Positions 45,363 through 54,563 of a stretch of DNA of 64,000 nt are shown piece after piece (position 1 is the first letter of the stretch; each line of letters starts with the position of its first letter). Under the pieces are notes generated by a model. The model saw only the letters and a list, made by a program, of their open reading frames with translations, did not search any database and was not told the DNA's origin. Both the position numbers and the translations under genes were made by a program. Source of the DNA: Prorocentrum cordatum (taxonomy: Eukaryota > Sar > Dinophyceae > Prorocentrales > Prorocentraceae); contig CAUYUJ010020269.1 in the NCBI GenBank assembly GCA_963575745.1, forward strand, positions 17,501 to 81,500, in the 5' to 3' direction.

Positions 45363-46425
45363 TCACTTCTTCTGTACTTGGCCATCCCCACCGGTCAGCT
45401 CCTCGCAAGCAATCGATTCCACGAGCGAAAGCACTGGGTCCGCCAAGAACTCGGTCAGATTCTCGCGAAGCTTCGGATCCTCCTTGGTCATGCCGTCGGC
45501 TATCATGTGCGTCGTAGGGATCCACCTGACGTTCTTGACCTTCACCTCGTCACGAATGGAAATCACGTCGATCACAGTACGTTTCTCAGACAAACTCGGG
45601 GTGAGCTGGTGGAGGGCATCGTACAGAGACTTGCAGTCGGTAACGGTGATAACCTCGAAGATCGGTGGGTGTCGGCCAGCAGGCCGTCCGGTCAGCATCT
45701 CGGACAGGAACTTCGACAAGTACGACGCGTTGTCCACTCCCAGGTCCTGCGCGATAGCTTCCCCAGCCAGCGTAGATCTCACCACTCTCGGCGTTCTCTT
45801 GGACTTGTGAAACAAGAGAGTACATGACGTGGGTCCGGTGAGTATCACCTCGTCTGCCAGAAAGATGAGGGTGCCGATCTGGGTCTTCAATCCAGGAGCA
45901 TTCGCCCATGAGCTGTCTGCAAAACTCACGAAGCAGGCGCGGCTCAAATCGACGCGGACGATCAGGATGCCAGTCTGGGCTGTGCGGTGCGCGTACTCTA
46001 CGTGCTTCATGGCCATCCGTAGGTCGTTCAGCTCGGGGTCGGTCCTCTGGACAAGGGAAACCGCGGCTGACAGGTCTGGACGTGTGTGTCCGGACAACCA
46101 CTGGAGCGAACCGACAGCAGACTCCAGATCTTCGCGCTCCGAGCGCGTCAGCTTAGAAGAAGACCGAGTGCTGGACATAACTCCAACCTTCGTGACTGCA
46201 ATCGCCTTAGTGTAGGCCGCTTGATGAACAAACAAACTTCCACTGTACGGACCTTGACGTAGGCGCTGGTACTCCTCGCCGAGGAAGACGAAGTTGTCCC
46301 ACTGCCAGCCTCGCCATTTAATAGCCTTCTCGATCGGTGTGAAGTCGAACTTGGGATGGTGTGCCGCAAGAGCATCGTCCACGTGCATACCCACTGCGCA
46401 AGCCAACTCGTTGTTCGGAAAAAAA
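45363..46425 (-). CDS. Copia RT catalytic end and RNase H
   Basis: After the T7 run the correct frame reads PNNELACAVGMHVDDALAAH; HVDD replaces the usual YVDD of copia RT (about 46366-46394). RT thumb follows (KWRGWQWDNFVFLGEEYQ). RNase H has FADSSWANAPG (Asp), STLAGEAIAQD (Glu), VTDCKSLYDAL (Asp) and WIPTTHMIADGMTK (Asp). It ends VQKK at 45363, 250 bp before the 3' LTR. Removing one T from T7 would fuse it to the upstream frame. Confidence 0.85.
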
Positions 46426-49400
46426 CCACAAGAAGAGAGCTGAATCGAGGCTGTGGAGCTTGCCGCCCAGCGCCAGGAAGGTCGTCACCACGTGCTTGTA
46501 CCGCAGGTACGGCGCCGTCGACTGACCGTACAGGTTGCCAACCACCTCGTAGAGCGGGGCGGTGAAGACTCCGGCGGCTTGAACTATCGGGTCCTTGGGC
46601 GGAATCATGTAGATCGCCTCCTCGCGCTCACTCTGTGCGCCTCCCTGGAGAAAGGCGCTCTCCGCGTCTCGGGTCCCGACTCGCCAGTCATTCGAGACCG
46701 CGATCTGGCAGATCAGCTTCTTGCCGGCGTCGGTCAGCACCGGGGCGTTACGCGGCAACTTCTCCAGGTCGGGGTCGGAGAACCCCAGCAACGCCGGGCG
46801 GGCCTTGGCCTTCAGCGGCGGAAGCCCCAAGTTCTTGTCCCGGTAGCACACGCGCGAGCGGATGCACCGTTTGCGGCGATGAGGGTCATTCCGAACTTGT
46901 TCGGCCTCCTCCTGCGAGCAGGCCCGAACGGACTTCCAGGTGTCCCAGTTCTGGCACTCCTTGCGCAAGGCCTTGACGTACTCCATGAACTGGTCCTCCG
47001 GGTACTCTGCGATCTCCCGCCAGGGGATTTCACGATCCAGTTGACGCTGCTCGCGTCTCGACAGGTTGTTCGAGTCCGTCGTGTCGCCCACCTGTGCTGT
47101 CGCACAGTCCACGTCCATCTCGCCGTCCCTGAGGTCGGAGAGCTCGTGGGAGGTCATGTACAGGCAGTTTGTCCAGTCGTCGTCCGGCTCGCTGTCGTCG
47201 ATCGGGTCGTTCTCGAAGTTCTCGATGGGCAAGAGGTGCGCCTCGTAGGCCTCCTGGACCTCCGCCAGGCTCGAGAACACGCGGGTCCTGAGCAAGACCG
47301 GCTCCTCGACTCCGTCCCAGCCATCCGGTGTGATGAACTCCATCTCGCCCGACTCGTTGGACACGAAGGCTGCTGGGCTCGGTGAGCCCGGTATGTTAGG
47401 AAGCTTTCCTGGTCGGGATTTCTTCTCCGGTGGTGGTGCGATAACCGTCGAAGGTGCCGAACCGCTCGATGGTGGTCGAGCTGCGGACGACTCGCGGGTA
47501 TGAGGTGCTGATCTCCTCGGCGTGGGCGTCGCAGAGCGCTCTCGTGCTCGGACTGGTCCAAACTGAGGCGGTGCTGGCCACGGAAAGGGCGCAACGGGCT
47601 CTGGAGCTTCGCCTTCGGCTCGACGCCGGGTACCGCTCTGGCCTGTCGGCGTCGGAGGCTCCGAGGCGTCGGCAAGTTGAGGAAGTTCAGCATCTGGCGC
47701 AGCTTCAGGGGCGTCGTCGGCTGACGCGCTCCTGAAGTTCTCTTTGGTAGCGTTGTCTCCCAGAGAGGCCTGCGCGGGCTCCTCCAGGATGGGCTCGAGC
47801 GGGGCTGCCGGAACAGGTCCCGGCAGCACTCGTGCTTGCGGATCTTCTGGTTCGGGCTGTTGTTCAGGAGGGCCCTCAATGGTGATGTTCGAAGCGTCGC
47901 CCTGGCCGGCCTTCGCCAAGTCCTGCTCGGCCGTCTTGAGCTCCTCGAGGTCCTCCTCGGAAGGGGTCCAGCCCTCGAAACCGATGGCTGGGCGTATGTG
48001 TTCGCGGGCCACCTGCACAGCGCGGTGCCCGATCCGCAGCCAGGCAGACTCGCCCTCGCCGTAGCCGTTGGTGCCGGAATCCCAGAAACAGAAAATGCCT
48101 GGGCGATGCCCTGCCACGGGCGTCTTGCCCCGTCGCTTGCGACCATGCTCGCCCCAGGCTGCCACGCGCTGTCCCGAGAGGAAGTCGTACTCCTTGCGGT
48201 TGACAGGCTGGCGGAGGATGGAGGTGCGCAGCGCCTCGTCGGCCTCCAGGTCGGCGATCGCCTTGAGCGCCTCAATGCGGCATCTCTCCCCGTAGGCCAG
48301 CATCTCATCCTGGGTGCAATTGTGCCAGAACTCGGCGGACGTGGTGTCGGCCAAGAGCTCGGTCGGAAGTGTGGGTACCCGTCCGAAGGCGGCGGCATAG
48401 GCGGTGCGGCCTGCTCGGCGCACTGACTGGTTTACGGCGTGGCTCGTCGAGATGATCGCGAGGTCCACGTGCTCTGGCATCGTCGGCAGGATGACGTCGA
48501 TCACCTTCTCGAAGACTCGGCGCCAGGCGTAGTTGCCGGATTCGGCCAGGCCCAGCTGCCAGTGAGCTCCCGGCGGCACGTACCTCACGTCGATTCCCAA
48601 CGTGTGGCAGTTGTCCATGAACACGGCTTCGAAGGCACCGTCCCGGTCGACAACCAGAATCTGCATGATCCCGAACGGGGTGAGCCAGCACGTCTGGAAC
48701 TTCTCCCAGACGTCTCCTGGTTCGCGTGAAGCAATCCGACACACCACATGTAGTCTCGTAGCTTTGTCCACCAGTCCCAAGAGCGCGTGCGTCGTACCGT
48801 CGTGGGTCATGACGTAGAACAAGTCGCCCTTGACTAAGTCGTTGAACAGACCCACTCTTGGAATCGGTGACTCCCGCTGTCGCTGAGGCCGTTTGCGACG
48901 AAGGCACGCCGGGCACCTCAGCGCTCCGGCGCACAGCAGCGTGGCCTGCGAGGCGCCTCTCTGAGCCAGGAACTGGAAGAACTCGCTGGGCACAGGATGC
49001 CCCAAGTTACAGTGCATACGAGCGACAAGCTGGCGAACTTCACGAGGACACTGCTCCTTTGTCACTCCAACAAAACGTATGCCAGCCATACCGCCGGACG
49101 CGTCAGGCATCCGAGCGATCGGGACGTCCTGCAGGTCGTCGTCCTCATCGGGCGGCAGGCTGTTGTTCGGCAGCATCGGGTCGTTCGGGTCCGGGGGAAG
49201 CGGCATTCGCTTCTCTATCTGTGACGTGTCAGGCTCCTGCGGGAGGGACTCCTGCTTGGCATAGCCGAAGAAGAAAACGGCTAGGTCCGCTGGCGGCGAC
49301 AAGGCCAACGTCGGGAAGGCCACGTCAACCAGGTCCTCGGCTTCGATGTGGTAATGGCCCTTCTCGTCCACGTAGCAGTGACCACGGTGAGACCACGGCT

Positions 49401-50253
49401 CCTTGTTGATGGGGAACCTCCTTTGTTTGGCTGTCTTCACGAGCTGGATCATCGTGAGGTCCCACGGGACGAGCTGGCTAATCTGTCTCCAGAGCGTGGA
49501 TGACCTCGAAAGGTAATGCGTGGCCTTGTTCCCGCCTCGACTGGCGGAGCCGCCCACGATCTGTCGGACGCCCTGCATGACCGCCCCCCACCTGGTGGGG
49601 TCCTTCTCTGGCGAGGCGAACAGCACCTCGATGGGACCTGCGTGGTTGTAGGCGGCCTCCCACTCGGTAGCCGCGACCGGCATGTCGGCGAACCTGCTCG
49701 GATTCCTCTGGGCGGCGACCTGCTGGATCGCGTGGAGCATCGCGTGGGCCATCTCGTCGGTGTACTCGCCGCTGGCCTTTGTCCACTTCGAGTTCTCGAT
49801 CTGATCGTGCAAGTGGCCCCCGGACTCCGGACGAAGTCCTGGGCAGCGGCGGCTCAGAGCCGCAAGCGCGGGCGGCGAGTTGGAGAACCAGCGATGCGCC
49901 TTGCGAATCGGCAGGCCAGTCTTGCCTGTCTTCCCGTACTGGCACCCATGGCCAATAACGGTCTCGCCCAAGGGCAGGAGCGGGGCGAACTGGAGGTCCT
50001 TCCAGATCGCTGACGTCGGCGGGTTCTCGAACAAGAAGAACCGGCCATGCTTCACCTGGTACTCGATGGTCCACTTGATCAAGTCAATCAGCCGTCGATC
50101 CCGGGCACGAAGTCTCTCAAGCAGCTCGGGATGGTCGACGTAGTTCACATTGACGTTGTAGGAGCACCAGAGCGTGCAGGGGAAGCCTACGATCACGTAG
50201 AGTGGCTTGTCTTTCTGTATCTGATCTTTCCATCTCTGAGCACCTCGCGTAGT
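46318..50253 (-). CDS. Copia pol: methyltransferase-like C-part, integrase, RT N-part
   Basis: The frame is open for about 1,310 codons; an internal GTG at 50196 is not a likely start. Domains in order: IVGFPCTLWCSYN (motif IV), FLFENPPTSAIW (motif VI) and HGCQYGKTGKTG (motif VIII-like), about 50190-49930; an integrase zinc site (HCNLGHP, CPAC); the integrase core with GDLFYV, VVDRDGAF and GLAES as D, D and E (about 48820, 48640, 48545); a long Pro/Glu-rich linker; RT starting RSRVCYRDKN (about 46845) with GTRDAESAFLQGG and EVVGNLYGQ. The frame ends at TAA 46318 after slipping out of the RT frame at a T7 run (46419-46425). Confidence 0.8.
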   Translation of the reverse strand, partial: TTRGAQRWKDQIQKDKPLYVIVGFPCTLWCSYNVNVNYVDHPELLERLRARDRRLIDLIKWTIEYQVKHGRFFLFENPPTSAIWKDLQFAPLLPLGETVIGHGCQYGKTGKTGLPIRKAHRWFSNSPPALAALSRRCPGLRPESGGHLHDQIENSKWTKASGEYTDEMAHAMLHAIQQVAAQRNPSRFADMPVAATEWEAAYNHAGPIEVLFASPEKDPTRWGAVMQGVRQIVGGSASRGGNKATHYLSRSSTLWRQISQLVPWDLTMIQLVKTAKQRRFPINKEPWSHRGHCYVDEKGHYHIEAEDLVDVAFPTLALSPPADLAVFFFGYAKQESLPQEPDTSQIEKRMPLPPDPNDPMLPNNSLPPDEDDDLQDVPIARMPDASGGMAGIRFVGVTKEQCPREVRQLVARMHCNLGHPVPSEFFQFLAQRGASQATLLCAGALRCPACLRRKRPQRQRESPIPRVGLFNDLVKGDLFYVMTHDGTTHALLGLVDKATRLHVVCRIASREPGDVWEKFQTCWLTPFGIMQILVVDRDGAFEAVFMDNCHTLGIDVRYVPPGAHWQLGLAESGNYAWRRVFEKVIDVILPTMPEHVDLAIISTSHAVNQSVRRAGRTAYAAAFGRVPTLPTELLADTTSAEFWHNCTQDEMLAYGERCRIEALKAIADLEADEALRTSILRQPVNRKEYDFLSGQRVAAWGEHGRKRRGKTPVAGHRPGIFCFWDSGTNGYGEGESAWLRIGHRAVQVAREHIRPAIGFEGWTPSEEDLEELKTAEQDLAKAGQGDASNITIEGPPEQQPEPEDPQARVLPGPVPAAPLEPILEEPAQASLGDNATKENFRSASADDAPEAAPDAELPQLADASEPPTPTGQSGTRRRAEGEAPEPVAPFPWPAPPQFGPVRARERSATPTPRRSAPHTRESSAARPPSSGSAPSTVIAPPPEKKSRPGKLPNIPGSPSPAAFVSNESGEMEFITPDGWDGVEEPVLLRTRVFSSLAEVQEAYEAHLLPIENFENDPIDDSEPDDDWTNCLYMTSHELSDLRDGEMDVDCATAQVGDTTDSNNLSRREQRQLDREIPWREIAEYPEDQFMEYVKALRKECQNWDTWKSVRACSQEEAEQVRNDPHRRKRCIRSRVCYRDKNLGLPPLKAKARPALLGFSDPDLEKLPRNAPVLTDAGKKLICQIAVSNDWRVGTRDAESAFLQGGAQSEREEAIYMIPPKDPIVQAAGVFTAPLYEVVGNLYGQSTAPYLRYKHVVTTFLALGGKLHSLDSALFLWFFSEQRVGLRSGYARGRCSCGTPSQVRLHTDREGY

Positions 50254-50580
50254 TTACAAGTCCCAGCCGTCCTCTATGTCGGCGCTCGGCGAGGCCCTCA
50301 GCTCAACGTGTGGAGCTAATCGCGTAGGTCTTGCTGTGCCGGCGCAGCCCTCGATGAGGTCGGTGCCGCACGCCTGGCACTCGTTGTCCAGGTACAGGTA
50401 GTCGGGCAACTCGGGAACGGGAATGTCCATGAAGGCCACGTCCGAACAGCACCATTCCGCGTCTCGTAAATCGGCAGCTCGGCGATCGGCATCTTGACTC
50501 ACGTTAATAAGCGTCTCGCAGGCTGCGGTCGTCTTCTTAGCAATGCCGAGAAGGCGCTTCCAGGCGCCTCTCTTCACCAT
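50254..50580 (-). pseudogene. N-terminal part of the copia methyltransferase-like module
   Basis: From ATG 50580 the frame reads MVKRGAWKRLLGIAKKTTAA and MDIPVPELPDYLYLDNECQA, then DLIEGCAGTARPTRLAPHVE (SAM motif I-like, about 50320-50360) and ADIEDGWDL, then TAA at 50254-50256. The same frame continues without a shift as TTRGAQRWKDQIQKDKPLYV into motif IV. The domain is therefore cut by a single stop codon between its SAM motif and its catalytic motif. Confidence 0.6.
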
Positions 50581-51329
50581 CTCGGTCCCCGGCGCTGGGG
50601 AGGCTGGCGCGGAAGCTTGTCCCATCCCTGGTCCGTCTCCTCGCCCTCGGAGGTCCTGTCCAAGTTCTCGTCGTCCTCCTCGTCCGTCGGAACCGCCTGC
50701 TCCGAGGGTGACCTTGGCTCCGCCTTGGTCCGCGCACGACCCTGGCTCGAGCTCGCCGAAGACTTGACCGGGCGTTTCGGCATTATTGAAGCAGCTGGCC
50801 GAGAGCGCGAGCAGGAACCCAGTGACTTTGTCGAGGTAGGTACGCGAAGAGGATCTTCTTTGTCGCCCACGATCCACTTCCCGTTGACCGACTTCCACCG
50901 CCGGCCGCACTGGTCGCAGATCAGCCAGTACCCCTTGGCGTAGTACCTCCTCGGTGTCGGATGGGCGCACGCGTCCCTCTTCTTGCACAGCTGTGAGTAG
51001 TTCTGGGCTTGATCCTCCGGTGCCGGCGGCGGTGGCAGCACGCTCTCCGGAACCTGTGCGGCTCCTCTCGCGATCGCCTTCACTGAGTCCGCCATCGGTG
51101 TCAGGTAGCCCATCTCGTGGCCCATCTGCGCGATCGTGCCCATCATCCGGTTCGACATCTCCAAGTTCTGCCGGAACTGCTCGCGACTGCGACCGATGAT
51201 GTGCGACAGGTGGCTCATGATCAGCTGCATCAGGTTCGTCCACGCGTTGATCGCCAGGTTCTGCCTCGTCAGCTGGACTGTGCGACGAGACGATCGGGCC
51301 TCCTGCGACTCCGACTTGACCGACTTCAT
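50574..51329 (-). CDS. Copia additional ORF with a CxxC motif
   Basis: This 251-residue frame starts at ATG 51329 directly after an in-frame TAA (51330-51332). It has a helical Gln/Asn/Met-rich region (MQLIMSHLSHIIGRSREQF, MGTIAQMGHEMGYL), then YYAKGYWLICDQCGRRWK with a CxxC pair, and an acidic C-terminus. It ends TGA at 50574-50576, four bases after the ATG of the next frame (ATGgTGA). I do not recognise a family. It may be part of the polyprotein in other copies. Confidence 0.5.
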   Translation of the reverse strand: MKSVKSESQEARSSRRTVQLTRQNLAINAWTNLMQLIMSHLSHIIGRSREQFRQNLEMSNRMMGTIAQMGHEMGYLTPMADSVKAIARGAAQVPESVLPPPPAPEDQAQNYSQLCKKRDACAHPTPRRYYAKGYWLICDQCGRRWKSVNGKWIVGDKEDPLRVPTSTKSLGSCSRSRPAASIMPKRPVKSSASSSQGRARTKAEPRSPSEQAVPTDEEDDENLDRTSEGEETDQGWDKLPRQPPQRRGPRW

Positions 51330-51374
51330 TTACCGACAGACCGAGGATGCTCTCGAACACGGGTGTGGCGTCGG

Positions 51375-53030
51375 TCAGGTTACAGCCGTCTGGCACGGAG
51401 GGCAGGACTTCGCGAGGCTGAAGCAGCCCGCGGTGAGTATATGTAAGAGCACACAGTGCTGCGCGTGAAAACTGCATAGGCTGAGACTCGGCTTGAGCAC
51501 AACTATCTCCGGAAACGCAGGCTGGTGCCTCTGGGGTCCACTGGGCTCCGGGATGATGACGTCCGAGGGGGTGAACTTCCAGGCCTCGGGCTCCCTTGGG
51601 AACCCCACATCCTTCAACCAAGAGTCGACTCTCAGAAGCAAGTGGCCATTCGGGGCAATCTTCAGGGGCACGTCGCACAGGTTGATCTTGGTGAAATGAG
51701 CCCTTTCCCCCAAGGTGTCCAGCTGGAGGCCCAGGAGCTTCCACAGCGGTAACGATCCCAAGAAAGGCAACTTAGGGTTCACGTCCAAGACTGAGGTACG
51801 GCAAACCAGGGGCACCACATGTTCAAGACATATCGGGAAATACACCACAGATTTGCTCACCGCGCGACTGACTCCAAACCGAAACCTCTCTTGCTCCTCA
51901 GCTTCCCAGAAACTCAATCCCAGGTAGGCGGTATGTTCCAGAAACTTTCCCAAACACTCGTAGCCCACAACGTTGCGCTGGCAACCTGCGTCGATGACAA
52001 TGTAGAAACCCTGGGAATCCTCGAGGAAGCAAACGTCCAAGGGCGCCCGGACATGCCAGATGACGTCGACCTGATGCGATGATTTTGCCCCGCTTCTCGC
52101 CGCCTGAGCTCCGCGAGAATCCACGGAAAACTGACGCACTTCTGGCGCTGCCTGAAATCGAACGTGAGAGGCCCCCTTGTCGCTGGTGGCGACCCTGCTC
52201 TCGAAGGCGGCCACGCGCTGCTGCAGCTCGTCAGGCGAGAGGTGCGTGACTAAGGCCTCGTGCTCTACCGCATCGGCGGCGTACTCCTCATCGTCTTCAT
52301 CAGCGGGTTCGTCCTGATCAATCGAGGCATCATGAACGGCGCGAGCTCGATCGTGTTTATCCTTGTAGCCGGTCCTCGATGACGTCTGGCGAAACCCTGG
52401 CCTCTGAGATGCCGCCGGTGCTCTTGAATCTCCGGATCGATCCCCCGTAAACGTTCCACGAATGCTTCCTGAAAAAGACGTGCCGGCCGGCGGCGTCGCA
52501 GTGCCTCTCTGTGGCGGTACTGACGATGTTTGCGGCGACCTGCCGGGCGGCGCTGGGGGCGGCCGACCCGCAGGGGCGGCGGCGCCACCGGAGGGCGCTG
52601 ACCGCGGTGGCGGGCGTCGGTCTCCAGGCTTCGGCGGTGAGGACCTTCCGGTCCACCCGCGGCCCAAGGTCAGCTTCTTCAGCTTGTCGCTTGTGACGGT
52701 CAAAGCGTCCGCCACCTCCTGCATGACCTGGATGCTGTCAACCTCCTCGGCGTAAGCCTCATTTACTTCTGCTTGATCGGGGTCGTCTTCATCTTCGTTT
52801 TCCTCAGCCTCGTCTTCGGGAATAATGTCGGCCTCGCTGACGTGGGGCGGCTTCGGCGCTGGTCGAGGAGCTCGATTCTGTGGCTGTCGATCTCGTCCTT
52901 TGCCGCCTCCTTTTATCGTGATCTCGACCAGCCGGCTTGCGTTCAGGAGCGGCCGCCTCACCGAGTCGCTTGCGTGCCATCCGTCGTACTGGAGCAACCC
53001 AGTTCGGGGCGGTGGACGGCCACTGCACAC
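51375..53030 (-). CDS. Copia linker and aspartic-protease-like region
   Basis: The real coding probably begins near 52915, at KGGGKGRDRQPQNRAP, continuing Gag in another frame. An acidic, Pro-rich linker follows, then DVCFLEDSQGFYIVIDAGCQ and NVVGYECLGKFLE. The IDAGCQ motif occupies the place of the D-(T/S)-G active site of retropepsins, with Ala instead of Thr/Ser, which would probably weaken the protease. LGSLPLWKLLGLQLDT may be the second protease half. The frame ends at TGA 51375-51377. Protease assignment rests on the motif and position. Confidence 0.6.
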   Translation of the reverse strand: MCSGRPPPRTGLLQYDGWHASDSVRRPLLNASRLVEITIKGGGKGRDRQPQNRAPRPAPKPPHVSEADIIPEDEAEENEDEDDPDQAEVNEAYAEEVDSIQVMQEVADALTVTSDKLKKLTLGRGWTGRSSPPKPGDRRPPPRSAPSGGAAAPAGRPPPAPPGRSPQTSSVPPQRGTATPPAGTSFSGSIRGTFTGDRSGDSRAPAASQRPGFRQTSSRTGYKDKHDRARAVHDASIDQDEPADEDDEEYAADAVEHEALVTHLSPDELQQRVAAFESRVATSDKGASHVRFQAAPEVRQFSVDSRGAQAARSGAKSSHQVDVIWHVRAPLDVCFLEDSQGFYIVIDAGCQRNVVGYECLGKFLEHTAYLGLSFWEAEEQERFRFGVSRAVSKSVVYFPICLEHVVPLVCRTSVLDVNPKLPFLGSLPLWKLLGLQLDTLGERAHFTKINLCDVPLKIAPNGHLLLRVDSWLKDVGFPREPEAWKFTPSDVIIPEPSGPQRHQPAFPEIVVLKPSLSLCSFHAQHCVLLHILTAGCFSLAKSCPPCQTAVT

Positions 53031-53817
53031 TCATAGCCTGAACGAGGCGGTCGAAGTCGTACTCATTGCCCGTCGCGAGGAGGAGGTTGCGCCGAACCTC
53101 CGGCGACAAACATGAACTTCGCAACAACTTGAACGCACGAAATTGTCCTTGCTGAGCTGGAAGCTCTGCCCGCTTGAGCCGCATCTCGAGATCCTTGAAA
53201 TGCGCGACGTACGCGGCCAGCAGCTCACCGGGCAGGCGCTCCACTTCTTCGTACTCTTCCATGAGGTCTCCAACTTGTAGGATCTGCTGCTCGTCAAACA
53301 CGGCGAGTAAGTTGATCACCAGATCGATGCCATCTTGTGAATACAGACGGGTCCATTCCAAAGACTCGATCATCTCTGCGCCCTCGCCCGTGATGACGTC
53401 CGAAAGGTCCAGGGCCAGCTCGGCCATCGGCTTGTAGTGTCGCGCCCTGGCCTTCCACATGTGCACTTTCCGAACCCACTTCTGGTAGTACCTCGGCTGC
53501 TTGTAGATACTCTGAAACCGGGCCTCGAGTGGAGGCGGGGCCGGGCACGGTCCTCCGCGCCACTTCTTGCGATCACCACGGGTGCGTCGAAACTCCGCCG
53601 AGCTCGGTGGAATCTCCGACTCCTCGTAGTCGTCCTCGGCCCAGTCCTCTTCGGCCCACTCGTCGGCCCATTCCTCTTCGTAGGTCTCATCGTCGGGCGT
53701 AGCCGCTGCCGCAGCTCCATCTCGAGGGTGCTTGCCCTTGTATCGACGATCTCCGTACTTCTTCGGTGCGGCGGCACCGCGAGAACCAGCGGCAACAGCA
53801 GGTCTCCGGTCAGCCAT
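52804..53817 (-). CDS. Copia Gag
   Basis: I chose ATG 53817, about 120 bp after the 5' LTR, over the longer frame that runs into the LTR. The roughly 337-residue product starts MADRRPAVAAGSRG, has an acidic stretch (DDETYEEEWADEWAEEDWAE) and a helical capsid-like region with FQSIYKQPRYYQKWVRKVHM, ILQVGDLMEEYEEVERLPG and LSPEVRRNLLLATGNEYDF. It ends in a basic, Ser-rich tail. It would form the virus-like particle. The next frame joins near 52915 by skipping one base in GAT AAA AGG AGG, so the C-terminus given here may not be the natural one. Confidence 0.75.
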   Translation of the reverse strand: MADRRPAVAAGSRGAAAPKKYGDRRYKGKHPRDGAAAAATPDDETYEEEWADEWAEEDWAEDDYEESEIPPSSAEFRRTRGDRKKWRGGPCPAPPPLEARFQSIYKQPRYYQKWVRKVHMWKARARHYKPMAELALDLSDVITGEGAEMIESLEWTRLYSQDGIDLVINLLAVFDEQQILQVGDLMEEYEEVERLPGELLAAYVAHFKDLEMRLKRAELPAQQGQFRAFKLLRSSCLSPEVRRNLLLATGNEYDFDRLVQAMSVQWPSTAPNWVAPVRRMARKRLGEAAAPERKPAGRDHDKRRRQRTRSTATESSSSTSAEAAPRQRGRHYSRRRG

Positions 53818-53926
53818 CGTGCGAGATGTAATATCCGTCGTGATCTGTCCGACTGCACGGGAGTGTCCGGGAAGAAACTGTCTGATGCCGAAAGGGTTCT
53901 CCCTGCGAGGGAGCTCGGAATACACG

Positions 53927-53937
53927 CTCCGCTGCCA
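53927..53937 (-). promoter_or_regulatory. Candidate tRNA primer-binding site
   Basis: One base after the 5' LTR the coding strand reads TGGCAGCGGAG, which would pair with a tRNA 3' end CUCCGCUGCCA. Position and the leading TGG fit a primer site; the tRNA is not identified. Confidence 0.5.
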
Positions 53938-53938
53938 A

Positions 53939-54138
53939 TGCAACGCACACGCAGGCGCTGATAAGGTGCGTGAATCTTTTATTCCAAGACCTTCTCGCTG
54001 CAAATGATAAGTTATGATAGCTGGTAGCGTTAGCAAAAGGGGGCCCCCTCAGCCAATATGTTTACGGGCAGAGGGGTGAGAGCATGCAACAGCAATAGCA
54101 GGGACCAGCATTATCATATAAACAGAATGACTATTGCA
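53939..54138 (-). repeat. 5' LTR (200 bp)
   Basis: Identical to 44911-45110 except at 53966 (G against A) and 54117 (T against G). On the minus strand it opens TGCAATAGTCATTCTG and has TTTATATGAT where the 3' LTR has TTTATCTGAT, a possible promoter difference. It should contain the element promoter. Confidence 0.92.
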
Positions 54139-54420
54139 CATTCAACTGCGGGGATGAACTTCGAGACTCTCCGCTTCTTGGCGCCCGTCACCCATCGCGT
54201 GAGAACGCCTTCTGCACGGACAAAACAAGGGGCCGCAAGGTGGTTCTAAGATGGCCCCTAAGGGCCCGAAGAGGAGCCCAAGAGTGCGCCAAGACGGCCC
54301 CAGCGCCAAAGAGCTCGTCCACGCCTCCCTCTTGCTGCACATGTTGCCATCTCTCAGACGTCCAACCCCCGTGCATGTGCTGGTTGCGTGCGCTCATTGT
54401 ATTCGCAAGGTATATATACA
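54139..54420. other. Unassigned DNA right of the copia element
   Basis: Non-repetitive; no gene recognised. It begins CATTC, the partner of the target duplication. Confidence 0.4.
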
Positions 54421-54489
54421 TATACACACATATACACACGCTCCTCGATGGCATTCCTCAATGTGCTTGTGTATATATCTCTATATCTA

Positions 54490-54563
<74 letters not shown>

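Larger units (their letters stand above)
44911..54138 (-). mobile_element. Ty1/copia LTR retrotransposon, 9.2 kb, minus strand
   Basis: Two 200-bp LTRs in direct orientation start TG and end CA and differ at two positions only. The domain order on the minus strand is Gag, protease-like, an additional ORF with a Cys motif, methyltransferase-like module, integrase, RT, RNase H; integrase before RT defines the copia type. Flanks CATTA (44906-44910) and CATTC (54139-54143) form a 5-bp target duplication with one mismatch. Several stops and frame changes separate the coding parts despite the young LTRs. Confidence 0.92.

Noticed and set aside
50196-50196. GTG start for the copia pol frame
   Set aside because: The frame is continuous upstream to the TAA at 50254 with good protein sequence, so the GTG is internal.
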